Shown: piece after piece, positions 61,151 through 64,000 of the stretch
How positions within the stretch are numbered: position 1 is the first letter of the stretch
Layout of the letters: each line of letters opens with the position of its first letter
Assembly (NCBI RefSeq): GCF_031755915.1
Contig: NC_083382.1
Span: 3,596,001 to 3,660,000, forward strand
Reading direction: 5' to 3'
Origin: Ziziphus jujuba
Taxonomy: Eukaryota > Streptophyta > Magnoliopsida > Rosales > Rhamnaceae
DNA length: 64,000 nucleotides
Translations under genes and position numbers: made by a program
Notes under the pieces: model-generated
Databases searched by the model: none
What the model was told of the DNA's origin: nothing
Seen by the model: the letters and a program-made list of their open reading frames with translations, nothing else

Positions 61151-63427
61151 TCAATGACGAAGACGGTTTCGGAGGTTGTATTTTCTTCTTGTTGAAGTGG
61201 TTGTGATGGAATTCTCTGCAACTTCTTCTTGAGCGACATAGTCAGGATCCTCGATTGTATTTACATCTTCTGGTAAGTCGAAATCTATCCAAGAAGACCA
61301 GTTTACATCGCTATCCATGTCCCATGACAACTCCTCTCTTTGCATGCCATTAACCTTCTCAATCAATGTCTGTAGCATCTGATGGTTCAGCACTTCATAA
61401 TCTCTGCATAATTTGAAGACATTCATTAATATGCCCAATTTCTGATGTCTGTTTAAAATTAAAATTTCAATTTGGTCTGGATATTGTTTTACCTGTATGT
61501 GCAAATAGCATGTATAAGCTGAGCGGAAGCTAGCAGTGCAAAGATTGATCTGACAAGATTTATCATCCATGTTTGTTGTTCAATGTCATTTGTTGCGAAC
61601 CGAAGTATAGCAACTTCTACTGTAAATGTGACACACAGTCCTGTAAATGAAAATTAGTTCATAAGAGATATTGTTAAGTAAATTGAATCTATAACAGTTT
61701 ATGAATCTAATTCTGATAAGATATGATAATATGCATACCAATATATAGCCAGGGCCTGACAGTGTACGTTTGCTTTGTACTAGTGAACATATAGATGACA
61801 AAGATTGATATACAATAAACGAAGAAAGCTTTGATCAACCTTGATTCGAGCAAGATTGCATTATGCAAAGCGAATAGCTTGTCTAATGCAACAAACATGC
61901 TTGCTTGCTTCGATTCAAAGGATTCCTGTAAGCAGAAATGGAAATTCAAAATGAGAACGTTGTAATCCCAGCCACCAATTAAATCAAACAAGTATAGTCT
62001 AAAAGAAAAAAGAAAACACGGGCAAGAAAGTAACCTGAGCTGCCAAGATTGATTTGGAATTGTCCATCAAGTGATCGTGAACTTGCTGAAGCTGTTTTTG
62101 CCGCTGAAGAAGCTCTTCTTGTTGCCTATGGCCATATTCAGCTAACCGTTGCAGAGTAGTCCTGTAATTGATAATGAATTCGTGACATTTTACTGATATT
62201 TCTGTGTTAATATCAACAAATGTTTTTGAAATTTTACCTGCTCTCTTCTAGTGCTTCAGATTGAAATCTTGTTAAAAACTCAAGATCTTTGAGTGCTGTG
62301 GTTTGTCCATCTAGAAGTTGCTGTTGCTTATCCAAGGACGCCCCAGCCATATTCCCAATATCATCAGCTTTGCTTTGCAGGTATTTCATTTTTGATGACA
62401 TTAGGTCTCCAACTTTAGTTATCTTCTTCTCTATTTCGACAGCCTCATTTCTTAAATTGCCAATTTCTTCGCCCAAATCTCTGTACGAATCTTGAAGCAT
62501 TTCCATCCCTTCTTTTATATTTTTCTTCATTTCTACTTGCCCTTCTTGCAGCTCTTCCTGAGAAGTTGTGATTTTCTTGGATTGCTCATAGAGTGCTTCT
62601 GACAGCTTGGACAAAACATCTATATGATCTTCCACTTTCTTTGTTGTTTGAGCAACTTGCTGTGTTTGAAAATCAATCCAATTCAAAGAATCGTGTATTT
62701 GCTCTGAGCCTTTCAAAAGATTTCCTGTCTTCTCTTCAATGGTTTCCAATTTCTCTTCTGCATACTGCGCTGAAGTTCTCAGATCATTCACCAGTCTCTC
62801 TGTTTCATGCTTGAAAACATGAACCCTGACCATGGCATTAAAAATAAAAAAATAAAAAACTTATTAGTTTCTTTTTAAGAGGTAAAAGAAAATTATAAAT
62901 TTCATGTATATGAATTATATATATATATATATATATGCTATACTTAACTGTAACTGATGACAGATAGAGTTGGTTTCAAGGTAGAATTCCAGATAAACCT
63001 TATGCTCAAAATCATTCAAATTTTTTAGGCACTTAGCCATTGCAGATTTTTGGTCGCAAGAAGGAAAAGGAGGCCTGCCAGAGTCCTTTTGAAAGCAATT
63101 ACTAAGATGCCAAGCAAACCTCGACCGCTTCTCATCGGCTGCAAAAATCTCCGAACACCCAGAAAACAGATGCCGGTAAGCATTTTGCCAGCAAGAGCTC
63201 AAGCTCGCCAATTTCTTCTTAGTATTGTCTACCAGCCTGGTTCCCTTGGGGTCGTTGAAACCTTCCAGGGAGAATTCAGCAACTGAACCGCCAATAGAAC
63301 TCTCAGAACCAGAAGGGTTATCCGTGGAGTGTGCCTCCTGGAAATATGAGAACCAACTCCATGATTGGCACTTTGATGAAGCAAACATCAAAATTATGAG
63401 AAAGAGAAGACGGTGCTGATAACCCAT
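61151..63427 (-). CDS. GEX1: GEX1 (gamete-expressed protein 1), nuclear-fusion membrane protein
   Basis: Minus-strand exons 63427-62949, 62825-62238, 62161-62035, 61925-61739, 61640-61493 and 61403-61151 join in phase to 593 residues. Order: signal peptide (1-22, LLFLIILMFASSKCQS); a Cys-containing luminal domain (about 60-160) with SSCWQNAYRHLFSGCSEIF, RFAWHLSNCFQ and AKCLKNL; a long coiled coil rich in Glu, Lys and Gln (about 165-400); then three hydrophobic segments (about 430-447, 456-475 and 488-507) and a charged tail ending STRRKYNLRNRLRH. This is the layout of the GEX1/Kar5/Brambleberry family, nuclear-envelope proteins needed for nuclear fusion in gametes and early embryos. Arabidopsis GEX1 acts in pollen, embryo sac and embryo. 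The start gives the signal peptide directly. Exon-2 acceptor choice (after ATGGTCAG) preserves phase and the QVHVFKHETE block. Confidence 0.94.
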
Positions 63428-64000
63428 TTGAGATTCTTAATTGAATGTTTCTCTTTCCTGCTTCAATTTTCACTATATAATCGGAAAAACCTGCATCATA
63501 TATTTCAGAGTTACTAGTTATCAATATATATAGGCAGAAAGACATTGAAAGAGAAAGTGCAAGACTTGGAGTTCAAGAAACGGAACTAGGAGTGAGTCTA
63601 AAAAGATTTTACAAAACAAAACAAAACAAGGCAAGGAAAAAAAAACAAAAAAAAAAGCGATAACTTTAAAAAATTATAGAGATTGCGACATTTATCAGTA
63701 AATATAATAATATATAATATACAAGGAAAATGACGTTTTGAATTTCATTTTGCTCTGCATAGAGAAAAAGACATGCTTTTTTCTCTGCTATTCAAGTAGT
63801 AGTTTTACAAACTAAACTAATTCTAAAACATAATTAACAGGTTGATGTAATAATATTAATTTACTACGTCAAAACCAAAAAGCTGAAAGAAAATCAGCCA
63901 AAAACATTTCCTTGCCGTGACAAAGATGGAAAACCATTAATAAAAAAATAATAATAATAATATTATTAATTCTAACTTAGTGAAGTCTAGAAGAAAACCA
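63428..64000. other. GEX1 upstream region
   Basis: AT-rich with A-runs (63637-63655) and a short (AAT)n near 63942-63962. No gene or mobile element recognised before the window ends. Confidence 0.45.
63524..63533 (-). promoter_or_regulatory. Candidate TATA box of GEX1
   Basis: On the minus strand ctatatata lies about 100 bases upstream of the start codon, which would give a leader of about 70 bases. A second AT-rich string (cactatataatc) at about 63471-63482 is closer and less likely. Confidence 0.35.

Noticed and set aside
1..64000. tRNA, rRNA, CRISPR and autonomous transposase genes
   Set aside because: Searched by eye for tRNA B-box-like strings, rRNA-like GC blocks, spaced repeats and transposase or reverse-transcriptase motifs; none was found. 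A CRISPR array is not expected in a plant nuclear genome.

Overview
This window is nuclear DNA from a flowering plant, almost certainly a eudicot. It is AT-rich and full of (AT)n, (GA)n and homopolymer tracts. Its genes have GT-AG introns, it carries two intronless DYW-type PPR genes, and every recognised protein belongs to a plant or general eukaryotic family. The species cannot be named from sequence alone. Exon joins below were made by hand from splice signals, reading phase and recalled family sequence; no alignment or transcript was available.

Left block (0.6-20.3 kb). A 15-coding-exon plus-strand gene encodes an SUA/RBM5-like splicing regulator (RRM, RanBP2 zinc finger, RRM, OCRE, G-patch). 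It converges on a seven-exon minus-strand COX11 gene (mitochondrial copper chaperone for cytochrome c oxidase). COX11 is head-to-head with an intronless Hikeshi/OPI10-like gene. Next comes a three-exon plus-strand gene for a small protein with a long hydrophobic core, best matched to LDIP (LDAP-interacting protein, promethin-like).

Middle block (20.3-53.2 kb). LDIP is tail-to-tail with a six-exon KANADI gene on the minus strand. In Arabidopsis LDIP and KAN1 are also neighbours (At5g16550 and At5g16560, from memory), which supports both names. Between them lies a set of exon-like pieces on the minus strand that I cannot identify. Upstream of KANADI are about 22 kb without a convincing gene. 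That stretch holds a long foldback element with Mutator-like traits (37.4-38.75 kb) containing a 24-base G run, a probable miniature LTR element (TRIM, 40.0-40.3 kb), a tandem duplication of about 190 bp, many microsatellites, and a few less AT-rich islands that could be regulatory.

Right block (53.2-64 kb). A dense cluster: a DYW PPR gene (At1g71420-like), a two-exon Gfo/Idh/MocA oxidoreductase gene, a second DYW PPR gene (CREF3/At3g14330-like, an organellar RNA-editing factor), and on the minus strand a six-exon GEX1 gene (gamete nuclear-fusion protein). The genes are functionally unrelated, as expected in a plant genome. The shared theme is only partial: COX11 and the two PPR proteins act in organelles, while SUA, KANADI, Hikeshi and GEX1 act in or at the nucleus.
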